From Vicia villosa (lineage: Eukaryota > Streptophyta > Magnoliopsida > Fabales > Fabaceae): a stretch of 64,000 nucleotides of DNA. Below are positions 1 to 12,748 of the stretch, piece by piece. The notes under the pieces are model-generated. The model made no database searches. It saw nothing but the letters and a program-made list of their open reading frames with translations, and was not told the DNA's origin. Each line of letters opens with the position of its first letter. Position 1 is the first letter of the stretch. The DNA lies in assembly GCF_029867415.1 (NCBI RefSeq), contig NW_026705157.1:806001-870000 (forward strand). The letters run 5' to 3'. Position numbers and translations under genes: made by a program.

Positions 1-23
1 AGAGTTCAAGTGAAAATTTAGAT

Positions 24-83
24 ACAACAAACAATCAAGCCTTATCCCACTAAACGGGGTCGGCTACATGGATCAACAACAAC
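24..83 (-). mobile_element. 5'-truncated SINE tail with target-site duplication
   Basis: Read on the minus strand, this short piece contains GTAGCCGACCCC and GGGATAAGG and runs out into a TTG-rich tail. That is the 3' end style of plant tRNA-derived SINEs of the Au/TS type. It is flanked by a 17-bp direct repeat (7-23 and 84-100, one mismatch), which I read as the target-site duplication. The insertion lies in an intron of the helicase gene. The family name comes from memory of the motif and is less certain than the duplication. Confidence 0.55.
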
Positions 84-204
84 CAAGTGAAATTTTAGAT
101 GCTCAACAAAAATCTGAATTTCAAAAAGGATATTTCATTATAACACAAGATAGATAAAGCAATCTTATGATGATAGGAAAGATAAGATTTGGTTAGTCAC
201 TTAC

Positions 205-3200
205 TGCATATAATAAAACCTGGCCATCGTCCATTGTCTTAAATGACATGGATGTCTCCCTGTGCTGTACATAGGAAGAAATAAATTAATAGATAAAACA
301 ATAAAGGCTCAACTAGTAAGAAAGGTCTGGTAGCTACTGAAATAACATTATAAGAAAGAGATAGCTCACCACCACTGATGCTATTCCAGGAAAGAGTCCA
401 GAACATATGACAGCACGTACAAGAGATTGATTATGACTCAATTTGTTATTAATGCTTGCATCTGTATCTACCAAGCCAGCTTCTTTCAAAATGAAGCTGA
501 ATTGCTTCCGAAGAGAATGAATTGCCTGAAGAGTTTGGGCAGAGAGAAAATTTCTCCAGCAGTATTCATAAGCTGATCCTTCTCTTTCAGCATCTTTCCA
601 TCCTTCATATGCTCGAACAAGAGCCATATGATCGCTGTAATCTTTAGCAGAAAACCTAGACTTTGCAGTTCCTGCTAACTGAACGCAAAAGATAATTAGT
701 TTCCACTGACAGTTTTAAACTTAACTTTTTATCAGTTCTCCCGGTCCAAGCAGTAGCCTCTGACTAGAAAAAGTATACATGGCAAGTAACACAAAAGGTG
801 ATTAAGTTCAAAGACTGGATCCTCATCGATGGTGCATTATCAGACCGGACTAACACAATATCAGATTCCAGGATGAAATGGAAATTATATGTAGCACTAG
901 TTTTCACACCTAAATCAAATTGACATATACACAATCAACTAAAGGAAGAGGAAAACAAATTAAAAGTTACTAAACTGAAAGTCAACATTTATTTCAATAT
1001 TAACAAGTACACTTTCTAATACATTCCATATTTTTAATAATAGAAATCTTGAAACCTCGCATTACCCAAATAAAGCTTTCAAGGATATAATGATGCGATT
1101 ATTATCACTCCATCCTGTTAAAGATGAGATTAGCTGTTCTCCATTAAAAGGTTTTCCAATCACATTAAGAGCATTCTAATTAGTAATTTAAAATTTCATA
1201 TGAAACATTTATCAAAAACATAGTATAGAAATTTATTGAACAAGTTTGTATTTACTGCCTTGCTACATAACCAAATGCATATATACAACAAAGATTGGAT
1301 TCAAATGGGCACCAAATTTGGCTTACATCTCTTTTGTCTTGGGGCAAGAGGAAAGGATCTCTGACACTAAGGCCGGCAACTATCGTAAGAACAGGATCAA
1401 AGCACCGAAATATAGCTCCCATTATTAGCATTTTTCCCAGCTTGGGATCTACAGGAAGTATGGAGAGAAACTTCCCTGATTGAAAGAAAACGAAAATAAG
1501 TCAAGGAATCAAATAACCGAGAAAATAATGAGACTCTTATGCAACCAACTGAATAGGACAGAAAAACAGACTCACCGAGATTGGTAAGATTTTCTTTTTC
1601 ATCTAATGCTCCAATCATCGTGAGAAAATCAATAGCATTTTGAACCTGTTCCATTAAATTGTGAAGATATGGTATATCTACAAAAATCCTAACCAATTAT
1701 AAGGTCTCAAAAATGTGAAATAATTTTCATTTCCTTAATACTCGTTTTCTACGGTCAATACTACTTATAGGAAGATAGCTCTCAATTCAAATGAGTTTTA
1801 TAGGCATCTGTGGATTACTATATCCAAACTTCTGTGCAGTGCTTTTAGGATAACTGATATTATCGTTAAAATATACAGGTAAAGATACAAGAAGGATTGA
1901 AACATGGAATATTTACATTGTTGAAACCACTTCCAATTTATGAAAATCTAACCACTCAAGCGGTTAATTAAGTCAACGACGCATTCGATTCATACATTTT
2001 TTGACAAGTACTTTTTATTACCAAAAAAGTCCTTTTAATCAAGTCAATGACGTAAATTATTAGCAAGGAAGTCTTTTTCTGTCATTTAATTTTTACTTTT
2101 GATATATACATTTCTTGACATAAGATTTCCTTTAGTAGAACTTATAATTGGCACAAATATACAATTGAAGAGCTTCGATACTTACGGCACGTGGCTTTGG
2201 TGCCTGCAAAGCTGATGATAGAAATTCTCCAATGCTCTCAACCTGCAAACTTTTTATTTGCAAGCAAAGAGAGTTCAAGGGTGTTCTCAAAAGTTCAGGA
2301 AGTTGGTATTCAGAAAAGGCTTCATAAACACATTTGGGGTAAAGGTGGTAGGATTCTCCTGGCTGAACACGACCAGCCCTACCTCTTCTCTGCAAACAAA
2401 GAAGTCAATACAGGAAAAAACAATTACTTACATGTTTAGATTAGATGTATAATAAAATCAAGAATGTTGTTTGAACATGTAGTATAAAATAGAAACATAA
2501 GCAATTGAAGGCAACCTAAAATTTTCAAATAAAACAATTTCAGCACCCAAACAATTCTAGAATACAGAAAAAAATGACAAAAAAGGAGGAATACAAATGG
2601 AGAAAATCTAGCTTAAGTAAAAACTTAATGACCTAAAGACAATAAGAGATACTAACTAGTTGTTGTTTCCACTTGAAATCTTCAAGCTCAAAACCTATGA
2701 ACTCTACTCTCAAACAATCAACTTTGAGCAAAGTTAACATAAACATTACACCTGAAGAAGTGGGAATCCAAATTTACAGCAGATTTGCTGTTTAAAATGG
2801 AAGAAGTGGGTTGACCAATCTATCACTAGAGGAGCTAGACTGTGGTGCATCAAAATAATAGATTTATTTCAAACCAAAATGCAAAAGAGTACTGAGCAAC
2901 AGTAGCTACCTTGAACCTTTACCTTCCTCGCATTTGAAATAAACATTTAACTAAAGATTGAGGGAGAGATGACTAACAAATATTATCTTCTTCTAGGACT
3001 CTTGAAACAAATGACAGGAAAGAGTTGAGCATTTTTGGCTCCTTAGAAGTTGGACATAAAAAGAAATATAATTTCAGAGGAAAATAGAGAAGAGACGGTA
3101 AGAAATCATCCAAAATAAACCGACAAAATAGGAAACATTTGCACAAATTCCGAAACATAGCAGAAAGCAATTTGCCACAGAAAAGATAGGAAAGAGCTGA

Positions 3201-6200
3201 TCATATTTATTCTTTTGGACCGAGAGAAATATAATAAGTAATTACAAAGGAAAAAAGAAGAAGAGAGGGTAGGAAATCCCCCAAAAGAAAACACATGACC
3301 AAAAAGGAAACATTTGCACAAGAGTCCAAACACAAGCAAAAAAAAAAGTTAATAATCTATTCCTTTGATATCCTCTAAATTTGATCCAAAGGGTGTCACC
3401 GTTTCTGGAATCTTAGCAGTCTAAACCAAAGTACCTCCCCAACTCTTTGCTAGGCATTGTCCATGTGACAAGCAAATGTCGAAACTAACTACGCCAATCA
3501 TTTTGCTATAAACAGATGGAATCTCCATCTCAAATGTACCCTGAAAATGAATCTGTGATGCTCTCCACCTGACACGGCTGATTTATTTTCGATAGGGTTT
3601 TATATTCATATATGCCTTCACCTATTTTATGATGGAAGAAGAATTTACCAGGATAAAGAAATGACAATTGAAAAGAGTAGAAAGACAAGAGATCTTCCTT
3701 AGAAAAGAAAAAATAGTCAATTAAAAAAGCTCGTTACTTCGTTGAGAAAAATTAATCAATCAAGTAAATAAATTCATGCATTTCTGAGGGCTTGAACTGA
3801 AAGAACTGTAGAAGAGGAAGATGCAGCCATGTGATTATGAATACTAGAAAAGTTAAAAGTAAACATAGTACAAGATTAGGATATGCATACTCGCCTGCCG
3901 TGCAGATGCTTGTGAAATCCAAGACGGTAGTAGACATGGTGTGTTATTCAAAGCATCATAAGTAGTCTCTTTTGCTTTTCCACAGTCGACGACAAAAACT
4001 ATGTCATTGATCGTAATACTTGCCTCTGCCATGTTTGTAGCAAGTACTATTTTCCTTACATTTGGAGGTGCTTTGTCAAAAATGAGTTTCTACAAAGAAT
4101 GTAAAGCAACAATAGTAAATGATTTATATAAATACAGTCAGATAAAGTCAAATTAAGTAACATCAGAAAAGATATAATCATCGGTGCTCTTTGTTAGAAG
4201 CTAGAGTAGGTAATGAGATTTTCATTTCTCTAACTGATAACTGAATTCTGTTAAAATGGAAAGTTAGTTACATGTGAGGTGGCACCATGTTACTTATAGT
4301 GGTAACAAGGTGACCTGCTACTGTAGATAATATTTCTCTAGACTGACAGCTGTCAGTAACAGTACATAAGAGGGCTATCTACTAACTACACTAATACTCT
4401 TAGAAATTAAACATGCGAATAAGGTTCTACCATAATTATAGAACACCAGTCTAAGTAAAAATTTAACTTCGGTATTGTCTACCATTAACTACTTTTAGTT
4501 TAGATATTAATGAAAAAAAGCTTATGAAAAAGAAATTCGTTTTTATGTCAAATAAAAGATAAAAGAAAGAGATGTTTTTCTATTTTAAGAGCAAAAAAAT
4601 GAACAAGGGTAAAAAGCTAAGGAATCCCTCAAAATCTATAAGATTAGTTTTGAACGTATAATAAATGATACTGGAAAACATACTCATTCATATTTTTTGT
4701 TTTATCTCTACTTCATCTTCCCAAAATGGTGCCAGTTATTTTCTTTCTAATCAAAATGTTTCTATCAAAAAAATGAGATGTGACAATGGAATACCACCAA
4801 AATTTAGCTTCTATTACATATGTATCAAACTATGACACATTAAAATAGCATCTGAACAAAGGTTTGTAAGTACATTACAATGTTATTACACGTCCATAAA
4901 TAAAAAATAAACCAAGAAAATGACCAACCTGTTCAGAAGTTGCCATTGAACCATGGCATGTTTGAAGGAGAACCCTATTGGGATCCCCTAAGAGAGGATG
5001 TGCTTTAAGCTGATCTCTTAAACAGCTTATGTCCTCCCACCCAGTCATAAATACTAAAACAGCACCTGGTCGTTCCTTCCGACATATATGGCATAGAACA
5101 GCCTCAATGAGATTGAATCCTATGCAATCCGGTGTCCAAGAAGATAATGAATCACGTGTCTTGGGACTATAGTTCTCGAAGCTTGATTTAGAAAGAGCAT
5201 CCTATTCAGAAGTAGGAAAATGGAAAATTCCTTGTCAACATAATGCACTTAAAAGAATCTAATTTCATTTTAAAGGTCAAACCAGAATATCAAGACAATT
5301 CATTTGATTTAAACATTACATGAACTGATATAATGAGCTGTGTTATTTTGACACAAAATGGGACAACAATTTTAAGTTAACAAATGGGTAATCTATGTTC
5401 AGCCGATATTTGATGAATAGAACTAGGTGTCTCAATCCATTAATCATCCAGTAAATACAATTAACCACAATTTTGAATGTCATTAACCAAAATTTTCTTT
5501 CATGTGTATGTTTGAACACAAAGCATGGTTATATCATGAATATTCGTATACCACAAAATCATGTGCAGTTGAACACAATTTGGATGGTTAATGGAATTAT
5601 GAATATTTGAAAACCTAAATATCGTGGTTAATGACATTTAAAATCATGATTAATTATTGTGGATACATGCTTGTTATATTTATTAACCATATGCTAAACG
5701 TAATTAACTACATATTTGAACTGCATTAACCATCCAAATTCTTGTCGAAGTTTGTTGTCAAATTTGTGTTAAAATATCATTTTCTATTATAAAATATGAT
5801 CTCAAAAAGGATAAGAGGAATAGCAAACAAGGCACAGCTTTATATTCAAGTTTGAGTGGAATATATACAATCCTAGTAAAAAATATTTAAGAATAATAAC
5901 AATGCAGCAAGACACAACATCAAGGTATCAGTATGCATTAGAAAGATGACGTCTGGCAAAACAGCGGAACCTAAAATCCCTCAAGTACAACAGAAATTTA
6001 ACTTATACCTAACTAAACTAGACACTACATAGCCACTAAAATAAGGAATTAAAGGAAAGATATCAGTGGCCAACACAATGCGGGGATAATCAACATGTTT
6101 GGCACCAAATTATGCCATGACTGATGCAGGGAAATGAACCAACAAATTAATCAGAAGTAAATACGAAATAAGAAAATATGCTCCCATGCACAACATTAGG

Positions 6201-9200
6201 ATTTTGATTGGGCCTAACTCAACATTACAGAACCGGCTGCCTACTCTAATTTATAATCACATGTATGCCTCTTTATTAGCGTCTGACTCTTAACACACAC
6301 CCTCACGCCCAGAATTGAACATCTAGAATGTGACCCGAGTAGCCCGATCGAGGTGACCTGATACCAAGTAGTCCAATGTATCTTGTATAGGTTCTAATAT
6401 CATATTAGAATTGTAATTGGATCTAATTCAACCTTACAAAACTGACTTGCAAGGTATGGACCACCCTCACTTATAAACACATGTTTATACCTTATCTCAT
6501 CCAATTTGAGAGTTGAAACTCTTAACAGTTGGCACTAAAGCTCTAGATTTGAGAGACTTTTCTTCTCCGCACATACACAACCTTAAATTACCTTCACTAG
6601 AACATGTATGCGAATTTGGTTAAAACAACCACACGAAGAGCTTCATTTTGAAGAGACAAGATCAATAACGCTAATATGTGATAATCAAATTGCATTACAT
6701 ATTTCCTCAAATACAATTTTTCATGAGAACCAAAATTATTGAAATAGACTGTCATTTTGTCAAACACCATGAGCAATTATTGATAAAGATCGTATTGGGT
6801 AACCAGAAAGTAAGGAATGGGAGTCCTGTGAAACTGTGTTGTGCGAACAAATCGGGTATCAGCATTGCTCACAGTCTAATTGGGTATGGGAAGACAATAG
6901 ATTGAGATAGGCATGTGCTTTATTAAGGAAAAGAAGTTGGATGGTGGTTTCAAAACAATTGCTTCTAGCACCAACTACTAGATATACTAACTAGGGGCTT
7001 GTAACTAAGAGGACTCAAGAACATACTTAAAATTTGGGAATGAATTATCTATGCTTGCCAATTTAAGGGAGTGTTATAAATAAATGTGAATTACACTATT
7101 TTAGGATGGGATATTTCATGAATTTATTTTCTTCTTTTGTAAACATCAAGGGATGGCAATGGTACTCATGGACACGGGAATAATAGAGTAGCTCCTTATA
7201 TAGTAGCTTATTATATAAATGCTTTTGTATTATCTTTCTCTTTCTTTTTGTTATGCTGAGCTGTCAGTTTGTTACAACTGCATCAGCTAGTTTGCTAGTC
7301 CTACTTTGCTATATATAGCAAAGCCCTTTGTATCGTTCAAATCATCCAATACAATGAGATTTTCTTCTCTCACTTCAATTCTCTCTCTTATACCTAATTC
7401 CATCATGGTATCCAGAGCTTGATTTTTTTTTTCGATCCATGGAATCTCTTTTTCCTTCTTCTCAGGTGAAGCTCTCTCACCTTATTTCCGTTAAGCTTGA
7501 TGACAAGAATTTCAAACAGTGGAAGCAGCAAATCGATGGCGTTGTTCGTGGTCATCGTCTCCAACGGTTTGTTACAGTTCCGGTGATTGTGCCACCGTCT
7601 CCCTCAGATTCTGCATCTCACAGTGCGTTTCTTGAGTGGGAACAACAGGATGCTCTCATTTGCACCTGGCTTCTCTCTACTATCTCTGATGCTCTTCTTC
7701 CTAAGCTTGTTGAGTGTAAGCACGCGTGGCAAGTTTGGACGGAAGTCCACCGTTACTTTGATACTCTTCTCTCCACCAAAGCACGTCAGCTCCGGTCGGA
7801 ACTCCGTCGTCTTACGAAAGGAACACTCACGATTGAGGAGCTCATGACTCGCACACGTGAGATCAGTGAGTCGCTGGTCTCGATTGGTGATCCCGTTCCT
7901 CTTCGTAACCTAATCGAGATTGTTCTTGATTCGCTTCCTGAGGAATACGACTCAATCGTTGCCGCCGTTAACAGTAAAGATGACGTAGGTTCTCTGGACG
8001 AATTGGAGTCGTCTTTACTCGCTCATGAGTCGCGTTTGGAGAAACATCGCAAGGCTGCGATTACAGAGCCGGCGACGGCGACGGTGAATCTGGCTCAGGC
8101 GACACCTTCCCCTGCACTGGTCGCCTCCGATCAAGCTGTATCTGACTCGTTTCCTCAAGGAACAAGTCATGTCACCGCTAATGCTGAAAATCACACCTAT
8201 GGAGCCCGTGGTGGTCGTTTTGGTCGTGGCGGTGGTCGTTTTGGTCGTGGTGGAGGTCGTTTTGGAAAATCCACATGTCAGATTTGTCACAAACATGGTC
8301 ATGATGCTTCAGTGTGCTACTATCGCTATACAAATTCCAGTGGTGCTGGTTATCCACAGCAAAGAGCTCCATTCAATCCATTTCTTGTGGCTCCTCGAGG
8401 TGTCTATCCTGTTCAGTTTGCGTATGCCTCTCCTAGAGCTGCACCTCCCAGATCCTCTGCACCACAGGCCTTTTATGCAGGCACTGAAGCTAGTAGCACC
8501 AATCAATGGTGGTATCCTGACTCCGGAGCTTCTCACCATGTCACTCCTGAGGCCTCTAACGTGTCTGACTCTACTTCTGTGCCTGGATCTGACCAAGTCT
8601 TCATAGGAAATGGCCAAGGTTTGTCTATCAACTCTGTTGGTTCTATGTCCTTTCCCTTACCTCACAAACCTCACCTATCACTTACCCTTAGGAATCTCTT
8701 ACATGTTCCTCACATCACCAAAAATCTTATGAGTGTGAGCAAATTTGCTCAAGATAATGCTGTGTTTTTTGAATTTCATCCTAAATTTTGTGTTGTCAAA
8801 TCTCAGGCTACTTCTGAAGTCTTACTCAGTGGCCTTGTTGGAGATGATGGCCTCTATAAATTTCCCAATCCTGCTGCTCCTCAACTGTCCAAGTCTCTTC
8901 ACACTTGTAGTACTAGCTTTAGTTCCCCTGCTATTAGCAGCTGTAATAATTCAAATTGTATGACAAATTCTGTGTCTCAATGTACTGAGCCTTTCAATAG
9001 TAATACTACCAATATTATGTCTCAATGTAATGAATCTTACAATAATAATATTACAAGTTCTTCTTTCAGTCCTTCTCTAAATTCTGCCACTACTAGCACT
9101 GTTTTATCCTCACCACACTCAAATAATTCCACTTCTATAGCAACAAATAAGTATGTTCTTTGGCATACTAGACTGGGACATCCTAATCATCATGCTCTCA

Positions 9201-12200
9201 TTGAAGTTTTTAAACTATGTAAACAGTCTTTTCCTCTTAAACCACCTGCAGATTTGTGTCATGCATGCTGCATTGGTAAATCTCATAGATTACCATCCTC
9301 CTTGTCTGCCACTGTCTATTCTCATCCTTTTGAGCTTGTCGTGTGTGATCTTTGGGGTCCTGCCCCTATGCAATCATCAAGTGGCTATTCTTATTTCCTA
9401 ACATGTGTTGATGCCTTTTCAAGGTTTGTTTGGGTTTTCCCTCTCAGACTTAAATCTGACACCATGGTTCAGTTTATTCAGTTTAAGAAAATGGTAGAAC
9501 TTCAGTTCAACTGTCCCATAAAGTGTGTCCAAACTGATGGAGGTGGAGAGTTTAGGCCTCTCACCAAGTATCTCACTAATCTAGGGATTGTCCATAGGTT
9601 CACTTGTCCTCATACACATCACCAAAATGGCCTTGTTGAACGCAAGCATAGACACATTGTTGAGACTGGTCTCACTCTCCTTGCTCAATTCTCTCTTCCT
9701 TTAAAATTTTGGGATCATGCCTTTGTTACAGCTGCGTATCTTATTAACAGACTTCCCAGCCCCACCCTTGACAATGTTTCACCTTATTTCAAATTGCTTA
9801 ACAAACCTCCTGATTACTCCAATCTTAAAGTCTTTGGCTGTGCTTGTTATCCTTTCCTCCGTCCCTATAACACTCATAAATTAGCCTATAGGTCTCAACA
9901 ATGCATATTTCTTGGATATTCCACCTCTCATAAAGGCTACAAATGCCTTGCTTCAGATGGCCACATCTACATTTCTAAGGATGTTATTTTTCATGAAGCT
10001 AATTTTCCTTATTCCTCTCTATTCTCTCCTCCTTCCAAGTCTGCCTCTTCTTTTCTTTCTCTCAATGTTAGCTCTGTCCCTCCTGTATCTATTTCCTCTG
10101 CTAACAGTCAATCTCATCTCCCTTCATCCTCTTCCAATTCCTCTTTTACTCAGCCTGGCAGTACTAGTGTCATTCCCAGTTCTCCTTCCTCTGAGCAGTC
10201 TGATGCTCAGTCTGATAACTCCATTCAGCCCTCTGGTCAGCCTTTTTTCTCTTCCAATCAGCAACCTGTTTCATCTGTTCCCCAACCTCTCACTGCCATT
10301 CCTCCTGTCCCTTCTCCTTCTCACTCTCCAGCTCTAATTCTTTCTGACCTGGCTGAAGCCAGCACCATATCTCCTTCTTCTTCTCATAATAGTTCACCTC
10401 CAGCTGACCCTAGCCCTAGTCCTAGTTCTGCCAACACTACTCTCCCTTTTATTCATCCTCAAAACATCCATCCTATGCAAACTAGAGCCAAAAGAGGCAT
10501 TACTCTCCCTAGACTTCACCCTACCCTACTGTTAGCTCACATAGAACCATCCTCTGTTGATCAGGCCCTGGCTGCTCCTAATTGGTGTCAGGCTATGAAA
10601 GAAGAGTATCAGGCACTGCTGAGAAATCAGACCTGGACTTTGGTGAAAGCTCCTGTTGGCAGGAAACCAATTGGCTGCAAGTGGGTTTTCAGAACCAAGG
10701 AAAATCCTGATGGTTCCATAAACAGGTACAAGGCCAGATTGGTGGCCAAAGGTTTTCATCAAAAGGCTGGCAGTGACTTTCAAGAAACCTTTTCCCCTGT
10801 TATCAAGCCTGTAACTGTCAGAATTGTTCTCACTATTGCAGTTACAAACAAATGGACCATTCAGCAAATTGATGTTAACAATGCTTTCCTCAATGGCATT
10901 CTTGAAGAGGAAGTATTTATGCAACAGCCTCCTGGTTTTGAAGCAGCTGACAGGACTCTAGTGTGTAAATTGAACAAGGCAATTTATGGTTTAAAACAGG
11001 CTCCTAGGGCCTGGTTTGACAAACTCAAGAGTGCTTTAGTTCAACTTGGTTTTCAAGCTAGCAGATGTGATCCTAGTCTCTTTTTGCTACATCAAGGCAA
11101 GCTTCAGATTATGATTCTGGTTTATGTTGATGACATAATCATCACAGGCAGTTCTGCTTCCTTTATTGCTTCCTTAATCAAGCATCTCAATGACAAATTC
11201 TCTCTCAAACAGCTGGGACAACTTGATTATTTCTTGGGCATTCAAGTTACTCATCTCTCCAATGGATCTCTGCTTCTCTCTCAAACCAAGTACATTACAG
11301 ACTTGCTTTCCAAACTCAATATGCTGAATGCTAATAGTATGCCAACTCCCATGGTCTCCAGCAGTAAGTTATCTAAAGTTGGGTCAGCTGCTGTGGATGA
11401 TCCAACCCAATTTAGGTCTGTTGTTGGTGCCTTGCAATATGCTACTTTGACTAGGCCTGAGATATCTTTTTCTGTCAACAAAGTTTGTCAATTTCTGTCT
11501 AATCCTTTAGAGGATCATTGGAAGGCTGTCAAGAGAATTTTAAGATATTTGAGTGGTACTTTACACCATGGTCTTCTCCTTCAACCTGCCTCTGTCCAGC
11601 AGCCCATGTCCTTGTTAGGATTCTGTGATGCAGATTGGGCATCAGATCCGGATGACAGGAGGTCCACTTCAGGGGCCTGTATCTACCTTGGTCCCAATGC
11701 TGTTTCATGGTGGTCCAAGAAGCAACAACTTGTTGCCAGATCCAGTGCTGAAGCAGAATATCGTAGTATGGCCCTGTTAGCTGCAGAACTTCTTTGGATT
11801 CAGTCTTTGCTCAAGGAACTCCACTGTTCCTCTCAAATGCCCAGGATCTTGTGTGATAATTTGAGCACTGTCACCCTTGCTCATAATCCTGTTCTCCACA
11901 ACAGAACTAAGCATATGGAATTGGATGTTTTCTTTCTAAGGGAAAAGGTGCTCAGCAAGAATCTGTCAGTAGCTCATGTTCCAGCCCATGATCAGTGGGC
12001 GGATATTCTCACTAAGCCATTGTCTGCTGCCAAATTTGTGCCGCTTCGTTCTAAACTGCGTGTGTTGGACAAGGCTGGTTTGACAAACCCACCAGCAGTT
12101 TCTAAGGGGGACTAATAGAGTAGCTCCTTATATAGTAGCTTATTATATAAATGCTTTTGTATTATCTTTCTCTTTCTTTTTGTTATGCTGAGCTGTCAGT

Positions 12201-12623
12201 TTGTTACAACTGCATCAGCTAGTTTGCTAGTCCTACTTTGCTATATATAGCAAAGCCCTTTGTATCGTTCAAATCATCCAATACAATGAGATTTTCTTCT
12301 CTCACTTCAATTCTCTCTCTTATACCTAATTCCATCAGGGAACTAGTCCCCCGCTACCTGCCCCGTTTAGTAAATATAATACCCATATCCACCCTATATT
12401 TGTGCTGAGTATCCGTGGATTTTGAGATACCCACGAGTATTTACGGATATCCATGAATACTAATATTTAAATAATTTTAAAAAAAATAGAATTAATTAAA
12501 TTTTCTATATCCCTTTTAAAGACAAAAAAATAGTTTTAAATTTAACACATAATAATAATAACAAAAATAAATCACATTTATTTTATTTCTTCTTTTATCA
12601 AATAATTATACTAGATTCAACAA

Positions 12624-12669
<46 letters not shown>

Positions 12670-12711
12670 TTATTAATAATAATAATAATAATAATAGTTT
12701 CTATTTAACAA

Positions 12712-12748
<37 letters not shown>

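Larger units (their letters stand above)
7181..12337 (+). mobile_element. Intact Ty1/copia LTR retrotransposon (5157 bp) in a helicase intron
   Basis: LTRs of 225 bp (7181-7405 and 12113-12337) look identical by eye and flank a single uninterrupted polyprotein ORF. The 5-bp target-site duplication GGGAA lies at 7176-7180 and 12338-12342. The primer-binding site follows the 5' LTR, and a polypurine run AAGGGGGA (12104-12111) precedes the 3' LTR. The LTR starts TAATAGAG instead of the usual TG and ends CA. It lies in helicase intron 9, antisense to that gene. Identical LTRs, a clean duplication and an open ORF all point to a very recent insertion that may still be active. Short LTRs and the RT motifs suggest the Ale/Retrofit lineage, at moderate confidence. 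Confidence 0.95.

Noticed and set aside
6678..6905. 75-codon plus-strand ORF in helicase intron 9
   Set aside because: It shows no domain and no supporting context, and its length is within chance for this sequence.
10532..10924. 130-codon minus-strand ORF within the copia element
   Set aside because: It is the shadow of the RT coding frame on the opposite strand; the plus frame has all catalytic motifs.
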